Notes under the pieces: generated by a model
Seen by the model: the letters and a program-made list of their open reading frames with translations, nothing else
What the model was told of the DNA's origin: nothing
The model's database searches: none
Position numbers and translations under genes: made by a program
In this document: positions 51,124 to 62,485 of the stretch, piece after piece
Layout: each line of letters begins with the position of its first letter
How positions within the stretch are numbered: the stretch's first letter is position 1
Assembly: GCF_000002595.2 (NCBI RefSeq)
Contig: NC_057010.1
Location: 6,315,527-6,379,526 of the forward strand
Reading direction: 5' to 3'
Length of the DNA: 64,000 bases
Source: Chlamydomonas reinhardtii
Taxonomy: Eukaryota > Chlorophyta > Chlorophyceae > Chlamydomonadales > Chlamydomonadaceae

Positions 51124-53150
51124 GGTCGAGATGTATGGCACTCTTTCCATGTTTGGAGTGCCACCGTTCCTGGATATTGCTGACCTGCGTACCTTTGAAG
51201 ACAACCCTCGCAGCGCCTTTTACTCCTGCTCCTGCTTTGCTGCAACTTTCCTGTCGCTGGCCAGGTGATAGCGGCGGTGTGTGATGGGCAGGAGATTGCA
51301 TTGGTTGGGTATCGGTCAGCGGGTGGGCGGGCGGGAATGTCCATCAGCCCGCCTCAGCAGCAATGGCTGCAAGAGGGTGGCCGAGCAACTGGCCTGCGGC
51401 ACCTGTGACTGTTAGGGCACCGGGCAGGTGTTTACCTTGTACATATACATTAGCGCGGGTTCCTGCACAATGCGCGGGACACCCTGGGCCTGGGCCTGGG
51501 CCTGGGCCTGGAGGCGGTGCTGGCTGGTGCTGGAGGCAGCTGGGGATGCGGCGGGACGCCGGCAGTGGGCGGCGGCACGCGCCGCGCTGGTGCAGGCTTA
51601 CAAGCAGCAGGCGGCGCGGGCGCTGGGGCTGGGCGCTAGCGCCGGGGCAGTCGGGGTGAAGTCCTGCAGCGGGCGTCGGCGACCCGCCAGCTCGCCTGCG
51701 ATTGCGAGGAGCCCAGCCGTAAAACTTGTGGCCTACGCCAGGGGATGCGGACGAGCCGCGCTAAAAAGAAAAAGGTGAGGGGCTGCGAGCTCGGAGTTTA
51801 CAGTGCTGGTGTTGCACTTGGATGCCCGTGACGCCCCATATCGGCGTACAGCTGACGCGCCCTGTGCATGTGCGCCCTTCGCATTGCATGTCGCAGAAGG
51901 GTGTGGTTTGTCCTGTTTGTCCTGTTTGCGGGGTTTATTATGGTGCCTTGCTGCGTGTTGCCTGCGTACCAGACTGCAGCCAAGCCCACGTAGCTCTCTG
52001 CATTCATGCCCACATGGCCCATGCCACGTGCAGTACCGCCGGGATGAGCCATGCAGCCATCGCGCTGTCATCACTATTACGCGGCCTCCCCGATTCCAGT
52101 ACTTGCATTGCCACACGTATTCATTCCTCCCCATTTACATACTTGCTTTCCGCTCCGTCCACTCCGCCTCCATAGTTCCGTTCCAGCCCGCGCCAGCCCC
52201 AACCGCAGCGACAGCCAGCCGCCCAGCCCGCGGTTACTTGCTGTGCTGTTTTGCTTCCTGTCTGGCCCGCTGCTTCCTTCCCGGTTTCTTACGCTTCCAC
52301 TCACTCCCTCCCTCACATGTGCTGCTGGACGACGGTGGCGCTGGTGTTTTCCAGGTTGGTTTCGGATGCCGCGCGCCCCGCAGCTCCGCTCCGCGCCAGC
52401 CCGCCAGCCGTCCGACAGCCTAGCCATCGCAACCTGGTTATATCAGTGATGGGTCGGCGGCGCTCCTCTATTGCCCGTGGCGTTTACCGTCTGGATGAGG
52501 TAACATGTCTGCTGTGACCGCCTCCTGCTAACCGGCCTTCTATGCGTGCTAGCGACTACAACTTCTCTTCGTGTCGCGCACATTCGCGTTCGCATTTCGA
52601 CAGCACTCCGCTAAGGAGGGAAAGCAGGGCTAAGTCGCAGGCGCAGGCGCAACCACAGGCACTAGGGGCACCGGGCGGGGCCAAGCCGCCGCTGCAGCCT
52701 TTCCAGCCTTACTGGTTCGCTGTCTCAGTGTCTCACCTTCTCGTAGCGCTGCTGCAGCTGCAGGTTGCATGCACCGGCAGCCGCCCCAGATGGCACAGGA
52801 GTCAGGAGGGAGCGGTGGCAGCAGCTGCGGCTGCAGCCACGGCCGCGGCGATGGCAGCTGCAGCATCGGTGCGGGGTGTGGCGCGGGAGGTGCGCACCCT
52901 GGTGGTGGTGAATGAGACCATGCAGCAGCCTCAGGCCGGGCCGATGGCGGGGCTGATGATGATGTGCGAGTGCAGGGGTGTCACTGCGCGGGTGGTAACT
53001 GAATGGCATTTCCAGCAAGGATGTGTGCGCACCGGTCGTGGTCCGTCGTGGCGACGGCGGCCAAGAAGGCGGCCAAGCGAGAGCGGGTGGGAGCAGCACC
53101 GGGTGGCCAGGGCGGCCAAGATTGAGCGGGACAAGGAGCCCATGGGGTAA
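51124..53150 (+). pseudogene. Doubtful locus: coding-like exons that do not join cleanly
   Basis: Several pieces look coding on the plus strand: 51124-51265 (MVEMYGTLSMFGVPPFLDIA..., ending at a GTGATA donor), about 51540-51775 (ARAALVQAYKQQAARALGLG, Lys/Arg-rich end at a GTGAGG donor), about 52642-52730 (PGGAKPPLQPFQPYWFAVSV) and 52800-53150 (REVRTLVVVNETMQQPQAGP, then an Ala/Lys/Arg-rich end). I could not build one model with agreeing phases. It may be a real gene whose exons I have misplaced, or a decaying one. No family is recognised. Confidence 0.35.
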
Positions 53151-53505
53151 ATGGTGAGCTCGGATAGGCGAAGTGGGTGTGTGTTCGTGTCACCGTCTAC
53201 AGCTGCCCACGCACTCTTGAACGGTCCATTCTAGGTTGCGATAAAATACAAGCACGAGACATCATTGGCGTCCCGCTGGAAGCCAGAGAACTGCCTCGCT
53301 TCTCCCCACGTTCATCGAAGCAGCGATTAGACGCGTTTTGTTCTTCCTTTGCCCTACTACCCTAAACTGCTATAGATAAATACATTCTTGCTGGCGAAAC
53401 AGGACATACGCGACCTTGTCCCGACAACTCTTCAGCGCGAAGTTTCTATGTAAATTGCTTCCACCCTGCCATGCTCACCATTATTGAGCTTGTCGTAAAC
53501 TACTG
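53151..53505. other. 5' region of the IQ-motif gene
   Basis: AT-richer sequence with no exon. It leads to the start at 53506. Confidence 0.55.
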
Positions 53506-56500
53506 ATGGCTGTACAAGAAAGCTCTTCAGAGGCCACGCCATCGCCAGACCCTGAACAAAACGAGCAGCAAATGGAGGAGCCAGCATCTTCTGGAGCTGC
53601 CGGGGAGCCACAGTCGGCGGGGGTAGAGTCGGGGCAGCCCGGCGCGGGGGGCGGACCGGACGACACCGTGGAGAGGAGTGGCCCCAGTGCGCTGGTGCCG
53701 CGGATTCTGGCCCGACCGCCGCGGAAGGCCAAGCCTCAGGGCGTTCGTGTGCTGGAGCCCAAGGAGTCCATGCGGAACCGACTGCGCAAGGCCCTCGCGC
53801 CCTACCTCACAGCCACGTACTGGCAGGTGGGCGGAGATTGGCCGAGAGTGGGGCGGTGTCGTAGTGAGGCTGGTTTGGCGGCACCCATAGGCGCCCACGC
53901 GGCACCAAGACCACATATCTAGGCGCTCTCAAAGCTCGGTGCCTGACGCCCGGTGGTCCTGATGGCGGCTTGGGCCGCAAAGTACCACACAGGGCCACAC
54001 AATGCATACCGGGGGGCTCTGAACGTCCCCCGATAGGCAACCGCCTCGGGCGCCGTGTCCCACGCCCTGCCCTGCCCTGTCCCCCCTGGACCGCCACCCG
54101 CACCTCCACCTCCACTTCTCACTTCCTCGCCCTCCTGGCCTCGTGGCTGCAGGGCGAGATGGCCAGGAAGTTCACGGCCGAGTAGTGAGTCCGCCGAGGC
54201 CCCCCGCACCCGCACCCGCACTGGAGCACCTACTCTCTGCTGGTTGGGGGGAGGGAGGCGGAGTAGACGGGGAAGGCGAGGGGATGGGCGGACGAGAGGC
54301 CTGAGGCTCCGAAGGTATGGACGTTTGCGCACTCCCTGACCTGTGCCGTATGCACCCGCTCGCGTGCAGCATCGAGGCGCACCCGCCTCCCGAGGACGAG
54401 GTGGGTCAGCGGGCGGGGCAGTGGGTTGCAGCTGTAAAATGGAAGGCGCACGGCGGCGTGCGTTGTGGCTAGTGGGATAGCGGTGGTGTCGTAATGGGTG
54501 CTGGGTAGTGGGTGATGGCTATCGAGTAGTGGCTTGTAGCTAGCTAATGGGCGGTGGCTAGTGGATAATGGGTGGTGCGCCACCCACAGGGTTATGCAGG
54601 ACTCATACCGGACCGGAGCAGAGCAGGAGGAGCATGTGCCGCCGTACATTGAGTGGGCTAGCTGCTCCGACTGTGAACCAGGCCCTCCCTTCATCCCCTA
54701 TCCCATAGTACTATCACTTGCAACTAACGCCTCTACCTGTGCTCCGCTCGTGTTAGCTTGGTTAGTTTGGGCTGGTATATACAACCCCCCCTCCACCCTC
54801 CGCACTGCCCTCAGGACGACCTGCCCGCCTACATCGCGCAGCACCTGCGTGAGCTCAACCGCGTCACTGAGCGCTGGAGCGGCTGTGTGGTGAAGGCGCT
54901 GGACCCGCTCAGCCACCAAATGGCCATTGACGACCGACTGCAGGTGCGCGGGCCCTGCCGGACTGTGTATGCGAGGTGGGGGTGTTATGTGCCCGAGCCC
55001 GACGATTCAAGTCCCATAATCATCAGAAAGCCCGCTCAATAACGACAGTGCGGGGCAAGCGCGCCGGAAATGACGTTCAGTCTCGGCCATGTTGTGGTGG
55101 CTGTGTGGGTAGTGAGTAGGGCATGTCCAGCTGGGTCACTGGGAATCTCATAGCCAAACTGTATTATTGTCCGCACATCGCCCCGGCTCGGCACAAGTCA
55201 CGGTCTATGCTGGTACTCCGATACCAAGCCCAAAAAATGGGGATGTGTGGAGGGGGGCCGCGGCTGCGCTGCTGACATACCGTGCACCGCCTTAACGCTC
55301 GTCCCTATGTCCATTTTCCTCGGCCGCACACCATACCTTCCTATGGCCGCTGTGTTGCTCCCCACAGCGCCAGCGGCAGCGGGCTGAGGGACTGCCGGTG
55401 GAGTCGTTGGACATGGACTTTGCCATGAGGCCGGGACTGGTGAGGGGCAGGGGGGAGTAGGGGAGATTGGGAAGTGGGGAGGTGGGGCGCGGGTTGACAA
55501 GGGGCTTGGAGCGGCAGCTGGATGGTGGAGGGGGGGGGGTCGTACAGGCGGGGCAGGTACAGAGACGTAGGGACCAAGTCCAGGCGCACATGGACATAAG
55601 TTGCTTGATGATACCGCGTCGTGATCACGACCTGACCTGCCACTGCCGCCCTGCAGTCGCCTGCAGCCACCGACTCGCCCACTGCGGCGCCCGCTGCCAA
55701 GGCTGCCCAGCCGCCTGCGCCGCCTCCTCGCCCTGCTGACGATGGCGACACGCGGCTGACCAGCAGCCAGATCGTGTCCGCGGTACACCTGGTGTCCGAC
55801 ATCAAGGTGTGGGAGGAGATCCTGGCGGCCAAGAAGGCCGAGGAGCGCCGCCAGCACGCCATCGCCGAGCTGCACCTGCACCACGCCGCGCGCATCATCC
55901 AGGTAAGGGGGGGGGGGCGAGGGAAAGCTGGAGCGGGTGGAGGCTGGGGCGTGTGTTGAGTCGGCGTGAAGGGGCACTGATTGCTGGTCACCACATGCCC
56001 CACGCGGCTGCAGCCCGCACACCCGTCCGCTTACCCTAAACACACAGTATGTATGTCATGCACCACCCGCCGCAGCGCTCCTGGCGCTCCTTCATCGGGC
56101 AGCGCAAGGAGGAGAAGGCTCGGCTGGACAGCCTGGTGTCGCCGGACGTGCAGGTGGGGGGGGGTTGAGGCGCAGGGGGTGGGAGGGACGCGGGAGGGGG
56201 CATGTGGGGCGGCAGCTGCTCCGAGCGCTGTGGTTGCTCCCGTATGCAAGGAGTTACTGCGGCGCCTCAGAACGGCCGCAACAGGCAAAAAGACACACAA
56301 CGAAAGCGACCCTCACTACCTAGCCAAAGGGCGATCTGCAATAAGTGCATGGTATCATCAGGAAGATGATCAGGAAGTGAAGCAAGGCTGGGCGGAGTCC
56401 GTCCACATATCTGCTGGCAACCCGAATCGCAATGGGGTTTTTGGGCATTTCTGCTACGCTCGTCCCATGCGTCAGCTGGCTGCCCCCGCGCAGCCCTAGC

Positions 56501-59500
56501 GGCTGCTGGTCTGCGCTCCCCCGCACCGCCACCAGTCACTTGCCGCATGCTGCGTCCTACCTGTGCTGGGCGCGTGGCCACGTGCGCGTGCCTCGGGCTG
56601 GGGTTGACTGGTTGAGGGCAACTTCGCCCACTCAGGATGGGGCCTGCCCATGGCAGGTCCTGGGCGTGGGTGCGGCACTGCCGCGGGCGATGCGTAAACT
56701 TGGATGAACCTTACCACTCCGCTGCGCTCATGCGGTCGCCCCCGCCCGTGCAGGCCATGCTGAGTGCCGCCGCCTACAAGGCCATGAGGGACGCGCGCAA
56801 CAAGCTGCAGCTCACACGCCTGCGCAAGAGCCTCAGCAGGCGGGCGCGGGTGGGCGGCTTCGGCTCATCCGCACGTGAGTACAGGCGGATGCACAGGGGC
56901 TAGGGTGCTACCAGGGCAGAGGGCACAGCGCGGCTAGGGTGAGGGAATGTACCCTCCTTTCAAAGGAGAGCCCGCGGAGTTTCTGTATCGATTTTGCATC
57001 CTCGTTCCTTTTCGACCTGCTCATGAACTAGCGCCCACTCATGGAATGGAACCGCACAGCCCGAGACCTGGACCGGACGGTCAAGCCGCAGCCGGGAGGG
57101 GGCGGGGGCCCGGGCGTGGGGCCGAACCCGCCCGCCGGCCGCCGGCCGCCCAAGGCTCCTGCCGGCCCTCGGGGGGCGGCTGCGGCGGCCGGTGAAGCCC
57201 GGCGCAGCAGCCGGGATGTTTCAGGTGCTCCCTCTGGCTCCAGGTGCGGTGTGTGAGCGCGGGAGGGGGTATGGGGCTTGGACTGAGGCGGCAGGGGAGG
57301 GGGCAGCATGTGTAGGCGGTCATCCCTGCGCGTGTGCGAGACCGGCACTCAGGACTCCCCTCTCACTGCAGGTCGGCATTGGACAGCGCGGGCGGTGCAG
57401 ACTCGCAGTGGGAGGGGGACGGCCGCGAGCAGGCGGACAGGGGCTCGTCGGCCGGCGGCGACAGTGCACTCGCAGGCGGGCTGAGCCGCAGCGCCTCACG
57501 CCGCACCGGCAGCGCCAACAGCGGGCGAGGCCTGGTGCGGGCGAGCTCCAGCGCAGCCCGCTCGGCGCAGATTTTCAAACGCCTGGTGTCTCTCAAGGGG
57601 GACCCGCAGGAGGGCAGCCTCGGCCGCGGCGGCAGCGAACGCGGCAGCGACATGGGTGGCGGCAGTGCGCTGCAGGAGGGCGGCGAGGGTGCGGGCGGCG
57701 AGGGCGAGGAGGGCTGGACGGAGGGCGTGCCGCGGGCCGCTGCTGGCCGGTACGCCGCGGCTGAGGGCGAGGATGAGGACCAGGGCGATGAGGAGGAGGG
57801 CGGCAACTTCGACGACATGCAGCCCGAGCCGCTGCCCGAGGGCGAGGAGGGCGACGAGGAGGGGGATGACGGCGAGTGGGAGGAAGCGGATGGTGAGGAG
57901 GACAGGGAGGAGGATGCGGACGGCGAGGGCGGTGAGGCGGCTCTTCAGGGGCTGCTGCGGCCCGAGGATGCGGACCAGGCTGTGGCGGAGGCGGAGGAGG
58001 TGGTGGAGATGGCCGCGGCGCTGGCGGAGGCGTTCCTGGGTGGCTTGGGCGAGCAGGACCAAGAGGGCCAGGAGGACACCTGCGAAGCGGATGAGGATTT
58101 CCAGGGCGAGGAGGGTGGAGCGGACCCTGGGGCTTCAGCAACAGCTGGTGCTACACAGGAGCAGGCACAGGTAGCGGTAGGCACTGCAGGTGCCATGGCG
58201 GCCGCGGGAGCAGCAGCAGCGGGCGCGGCGACGGGGCCTCATGTACCCAGCGCACCCAAGGCGCCACGCCCGCCGGCACGTGGCGAGGCCGCTGCACGTG
58301 CCCCGGCCCCTCGCCGTGGCGGCCGCACATCGGCGCTGTCCATGTCGTCCGACACCGCGGCCATGAGGCACGTCATTGCGGGGGCGCTTGCGGCGGCGGC
58401 GGCGCCCGTGCTGGGCCGCAGCGGCGCACTGGCCGTGGCGCGCCTGGGTCTGGGAGAGCCGCTGGCCCCGCCGCACCGGCTCAGCGGCGCGGGCGGCAGC
58501 ACAGGCAACCTAGCCGGTGGCGGTGGCCTGCCCGCCAGCACCGGCGCGCTGGCAGCGAGTGGGGCGTCCCGGCGCGCGGTGCTGGGCACTGCCGCGCCGA
58601 CAGGGCCGCAGCCACAGCGTGTGGGCCGGCTGCGGGCGGGCGCGGGCAGCCCGGGTGCGGACCGGGTGTCCGGGTCCGGAGCCGGGGGCCATCCCAAGGC
58701 GCTCACGCCGTCCGCGATTCGCGCGGAGGCAGAGGCTGGCCTCATGGCGGCGGCAGCTGGCGGCGGTGGTGATGGCCTTGACGACTCGGGACTGGTGTCA
58801 GCTGACTGGGCGGCGGCTGCAGCCAGTGCCGCTGCGGCCGCGGGTGCTGCGCTGGTGAGCGGCGGCAGCAGCTCGGGGCCTCTGGGTCCGCGTGCGAGCG
58901 GCTACTCCAGCAGCAGCCTGGCGGGAGTGCACCTGGAGCCGCTGGCAGCGGCCGCGTCACCAAGGGCCAGTGGCTCGGGCGCGGCAGCTCTGATGCGCTC
59001 ACCGCGGCCCAGTGACAGCGGCGTGGGCGGCACACTGCAGGCGCTATCGCCAGCGGGCATGCCGGACCCGCTGCTGGCTCAGGTCCGGCTGCCGCGGCAG
59101 TCGGACGGCGCCGCGCCCAGCTCGCCGTTGCCGCTGCCGCCGCTGCCCGGCACGCACATGGCAACAGGCGACGACGCGGTGGGCGGCCTGACCGGCACCG
59201 CAGCCGCCCGCCACCAGCCGCAGCCCCGCGTGTCGGCCACTGGACAGGCGCAAGGTCCGGGAGCGGGTCCGGGCGAGGCGCTGGACGTCCTGTCCTCACC
59301 CCAGGCCAGTCCCACGGGCCACCTGGGGGGCGCTGCGCCTGTGGTGGCTGGCTACCAGCAGCAATGGGCGATGCCGCGTCAGCCGCAGCCGCCACTCACC
59401 CAGCAGCGCACCGCGGCGCAACCCACCCACCACCATCCGCAGTCCCACTACAACCATGCCGCGTACCACCCGCCGACCGGCGCCGCCACCATGGCCTCCG

Positions 59501-59765
59501 CACTGCCCGATCCCCGCAACGTCACCGCGCCCGGCGCCGTCGGGGCGGCAGCGGCGGCCGCACACAAGGACCCCTCCTGGCTTCTGCCACCCATTGCCGG
59601 CTCCCCGAGCCGCAGCGCCACGGGACCGCCGGGGCTGGGCGCGCAGGCCGCTGCGGTGGCAGCACTGCGGGCTGGCGCGGGGGTCGGCGGTCTGGCGGCG
59701 GGAGTTGTGGGCGTGAGCCGCACTGCCTCCGACCCCTTCATGCAGCGCCCGCACGGCTTGGTGGC

Positions 59766-59806
<41 letters not shown>

Positions 59807-60405
59807 CTCAGGGTCAGGGCCAGCCGCTGCGGGCCTCGCACGCGGGGGCCGCCAGCAGTGCACTGGGCGGCCCGGCCAGCCCCGGCCTGGCCTCCCGCGC
59901 CAACCTGGGGCAGGGCGCGATGGCGGCGGCGGCCTCGGGGCAGCGGGCGCGGCGCTCCAGCCTGGTGGGTGGGAGCGTCTCAGGCGGTGTGGAGGGGCCG
60001 CTGGGGGCGCTCATTTCGCTGTCCAGTGGCGTCGTGGGGCCGTCCGCTCACGGCGGCGCCTCGCCCGTGCGGCTGGCTGGCCGCGCGGCTCGCAGCTCCG
60101 TGGGCTCGCCCGGCATGCTGCCCGCGCCCAGCCCCAGCCAGTTGCAGGTGCAGCACAACCGCCTGACGGTGTCAGTGGACAGCAGCAGCTACCCGCACTC
60201 AGGCTCGGTGTCGCTGATGGGCGTGGCAGGCAGCGGTCTGCTCATCAACGGCATCTCGGGCGGGGGCGCCAGCCTGGTGGCGGCACGAGGCGCAGGCGGC
60301 GACACCTCGCCGCCACTGGTATCCAGTCAGCTGAAGGGTGGTGGCGGCGCGGCGGGCGGCGCGGGGGCAGCACGGCAACAGCAGGTGCATGCAGGGCGGC
60401 GGTGA
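53506..60405 (+). CDS. IQ-motif protein with long disordered C-terminus, 1415 aa
   Basis: Exons: 53506-53826, 54153-54184, 54370-54400, 54815-54943, 55368-55439, 55657-55902, 56076-56153, 56754-56874, 57060-57243, 57372-60405; phases agree (1416 codons). Charged helices (DDLPAYIAQHLRELNRVTER, VHLVSDIKVWEEILAAKKAE) lead to AARIIQRSWRSFIGQRKEEK (about 273-292). This is an IQ-type calmodulin or light-chain binding helix (IQxxxRxxxxxxxxK pattern) split by an intron right after IIQ. Basic helices (KLQLTRLRKSLSRRARV) follow. The 3-kb last exon encodes about 1010 residues: a strongly acidic block (EDEDQGDEEEGG and similar), then Ser/Ala/Gly-rich sequence and a poly-Gln run near 59767. The role is unknown; flagellar or cytoskeletal scaffolds often look like this. 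The 599-base seventh intron contains repeat copy B. TGTAA at 60624-60628. The acceptor at 57060 was chosen by phase. Confidence 0.83.
54766..54786 (-). repeat. Intronic repeat, copy 3 (inverted)
   Basis: Read on the minus strand: GGTTGTATATACCAGCCCAA, then ACTAACCAAGC. One base differs from copies 1 and 2 in the core. It lies 28 bases before the acceptor of IQ-gene exon 4. Confidence 0.82.
56257..56707 (+). repeat. Dispersed repeat, copy B (about 451 bp)
   Basis: Same sequence as 50553-50989 with about 20 substitutions and an extra 11-base block (ATGATCAGGAA, itself a local duplication). It is inserted within the intron 56154-56753 of the IQ gene in sense orientation. Confidence 0.9.
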
Positions 60406-61213
60406 TGCCGGTCAGCTGCGAGCAGCGCCATGCAACTACCGTAGTCGAGGGGACAACACAAGTCGGGGTCTCGGAGGGGTAGTGCAGGGTAGTGGCACTT
60501 GAGCGCAGTGTGACCTTGTGGATGTGGTATTAAGCAAGGCATTTGGTGCTTGGTAATGATAATCCGTAGTGCGACGGATGTCTGGTTGCCGCTGCATACA
60601 ATTAGTTATTGAATTTGCCCCTTTGTAACTATGGAAGGATTCTGACCTGTGGTGACGTGTGTGGTGACGATGTGCAGGCTCGTGGCGCTGCAAAGCGTTA
60701 TCAATGTTAGCCACCGTAAATTTAGCGTTTGCTTTGGAGATACTTGGTGGCGATGGTGGCGAGTAGCGACCAATGGTGCTTGATGAATCGCCCTTATCAA
60801 TAAATCATTAATGCATGGCAGCCATACCGTACCTGATGCAATGGTGCCGTGACCTCATCTGTGTGCCGGTATGTCCGTGTAATACGGTACTCGCAATGAA
60901 CACTATATGTGTCAGTAATTGACGCATGCCACATAAGAACGGGAGCCTGGACGTACCGCCCATCGCGAGGGGGTCCACACCTGCGCAGGCCACCGCATCC
61001 CGCTAGGCGAGGTGGTGGCAAGCACCCTCTGGTACATCACTAGGTTGGCCCAGCGGATTAACCCAGGCGTGATTTTGGCGGGTTTGCCCCAGGGAGGGCC
61101 GAGTGATCGAGACGGCGGACATTGAGCGTGTTGTCCAGCGGCAAGTTTATCGGCATTATCAAGAGAAAGTGAGTTGAGGAACGGTGTGGGATGTGGGTGC
61201 GGGTCCACTGCCG
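60406..61213. other. IQ-gene 3' UTR and intergenic stretch
   Basis: TGTAA at 60624-60628; AT-richer after that. No exon is seen. Confidence 0.6.
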
Positions 61214-61294
61214 TCACGACTCCCGCCACCCACGACGCCACAGCAGCGCCACCGCCACGAACCAGAACACCACAAAGGTGCCGGTGGACACCAT
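61214..61294 (-). CDS. Possible hydrophobic micro-ORF or last exon, 26 aa
   Basis: Starting at an ATG at 61294 it encodes MVSTGTFVVFWFVAVALLW, then RRGWRES and TGA. The codons are almost all G/C-ending, unlike the flanks, and the product is a neat single membrane helix with a positive end. An acceptor-like cgcacag lies just upstream (about 61303), so it may instead be the final exon of a minus-strand gene whose other exons I could not fix (a coding-like frame SALVNTNQGQRALGRLGG lies near 61400-61470). Confidence 0.35.
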   Translation of the reverse strand: MVSTGTFVVFWFVAVALLWRRGWRES

Positions 61295-62019
61295 GTCGGT
61301 AAGCTCTGTGCGAATGAGGTGAATACATGTTTTCAAGTTAGCGCAGGCTTTTAGGGAGGGGGCAGTACTACGGCAAAGACCACAACCCCAAGGCATTGCC
61401 CCACTCCTGCTGGCCCCCAAGTCGCCCCAGTGCCCGCTGACCCTGGTTAGTGTTCACTAAGGCACTGAAGCCTCTGCGCTGTGTAGCGTTGCACTGCCTG
61501 GGACTCCGACTGTACGAGAGGCGCGTGCACGTTGCGGATGGCATCGGGCAGCACTGGGCCAGCAGACGTCGTGCGGTAGCAGTGTTTTTTTGTGTGGGCT
61601 TGAGGACAAGAAATCTCTTACCTGAGGCCGCAAGCGTCTACTTTATCTCCCGGATATACTTAGGGTCAGTTCGTACAGGCCCGGCCCGCCATGCGTCCAG
61701 CCGCGTCCCGCTGCCAAGCACAAGCACGCATTTACGCATTTCAAAGCACAGCCAGCAATCAACCAAACAGCAGGAACTCCTCTAGCCACAACATTCCTCA
61801 CTGCTGCGGCCTACCACATACTGTGCGGTGCTATGCTCGCCAGCAAAGACCGCTAACCAGACACCGGCCGGCCTCAACCTGCGCGCCGGCGCCGCTTCTT
61901 GGGCAACGCCGCGCTGTCCTCCACGTGGCCTTGCTCGCCCCCTCCGCTACGCACATGCACGCCGCAACTGCTGGGCCCAGGCCCTGCGCCGCCGCCGGGC
62001 CCCGCGCCGCTGCCGCTGC

Positions 62020-62066
<47 letters not shown>

Positions 62067-62485
62067 GTGGTGGTGGTGGGGCCATGCCTCACAACAGCCA
62101 ATTCTCCATGGACGCGCGAAGTCGCTTCTCGCTCCGGCTGGATATTCTTCTAGCTGTGGGCTTTAGGAAAACCGTTGCCCCGGACTATGTGCATGAAGCA
62201 TTGAGGGAACGGCTCATGGGACCTGCTTGGCGGGACCGGTGGTTGCGGGCTGGGCTTCGGGAGGTGGCGGGCGAGTGGACGAGTGTGGACGGGCACGTTG
62301 CAGGTTGCGGCGATGAGCAAGTTTTGAAACCCAATAAATCTGCCCCTTGGTGCAAGCTTTGGAGCTTCTGTATAGAGTACAAACCTCGCAATACATTGGC
62401 AGGGAGCATAGAAGTCGCAAATGCTCCGACAAACCCCACGGCGAACTACAAGAGGATAGCCCGTTGCCATCACAAGGCTACAAAC
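61295..62485. other. Intergenic stretch and 5' region of the Shg1-like gene
   Basis: Contains the (CTG)n/(GTG)n tract at 62023-62081. A plus-strand frame runs from 61691 into the first exon, but its codon use upstream of 62486 is unlike the gene, so I take it as 5' UTR. Confidence 0.5.
62023..62081 (+). repeat. (CTG)n then (GTG)n tract
   Basis: About 13 CTG units followed by about 5 GTG/GTGG units, upstream of the start at 62486. Confidence 0.93.

Noticed and set aside
57496-59841. Antisense and shifted frames within the last IQ-gene exon
   Set aside because: Compositional shadows of a single 3-kb coding exon.
61691-62485. Upstream extension of the Shg1-like gene reading frame
   Set aside because: The frame is open, but codons are unbiased and it runs through a (CTG)n tract. 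The ATG at 62486 begins the conserved-looking helix.
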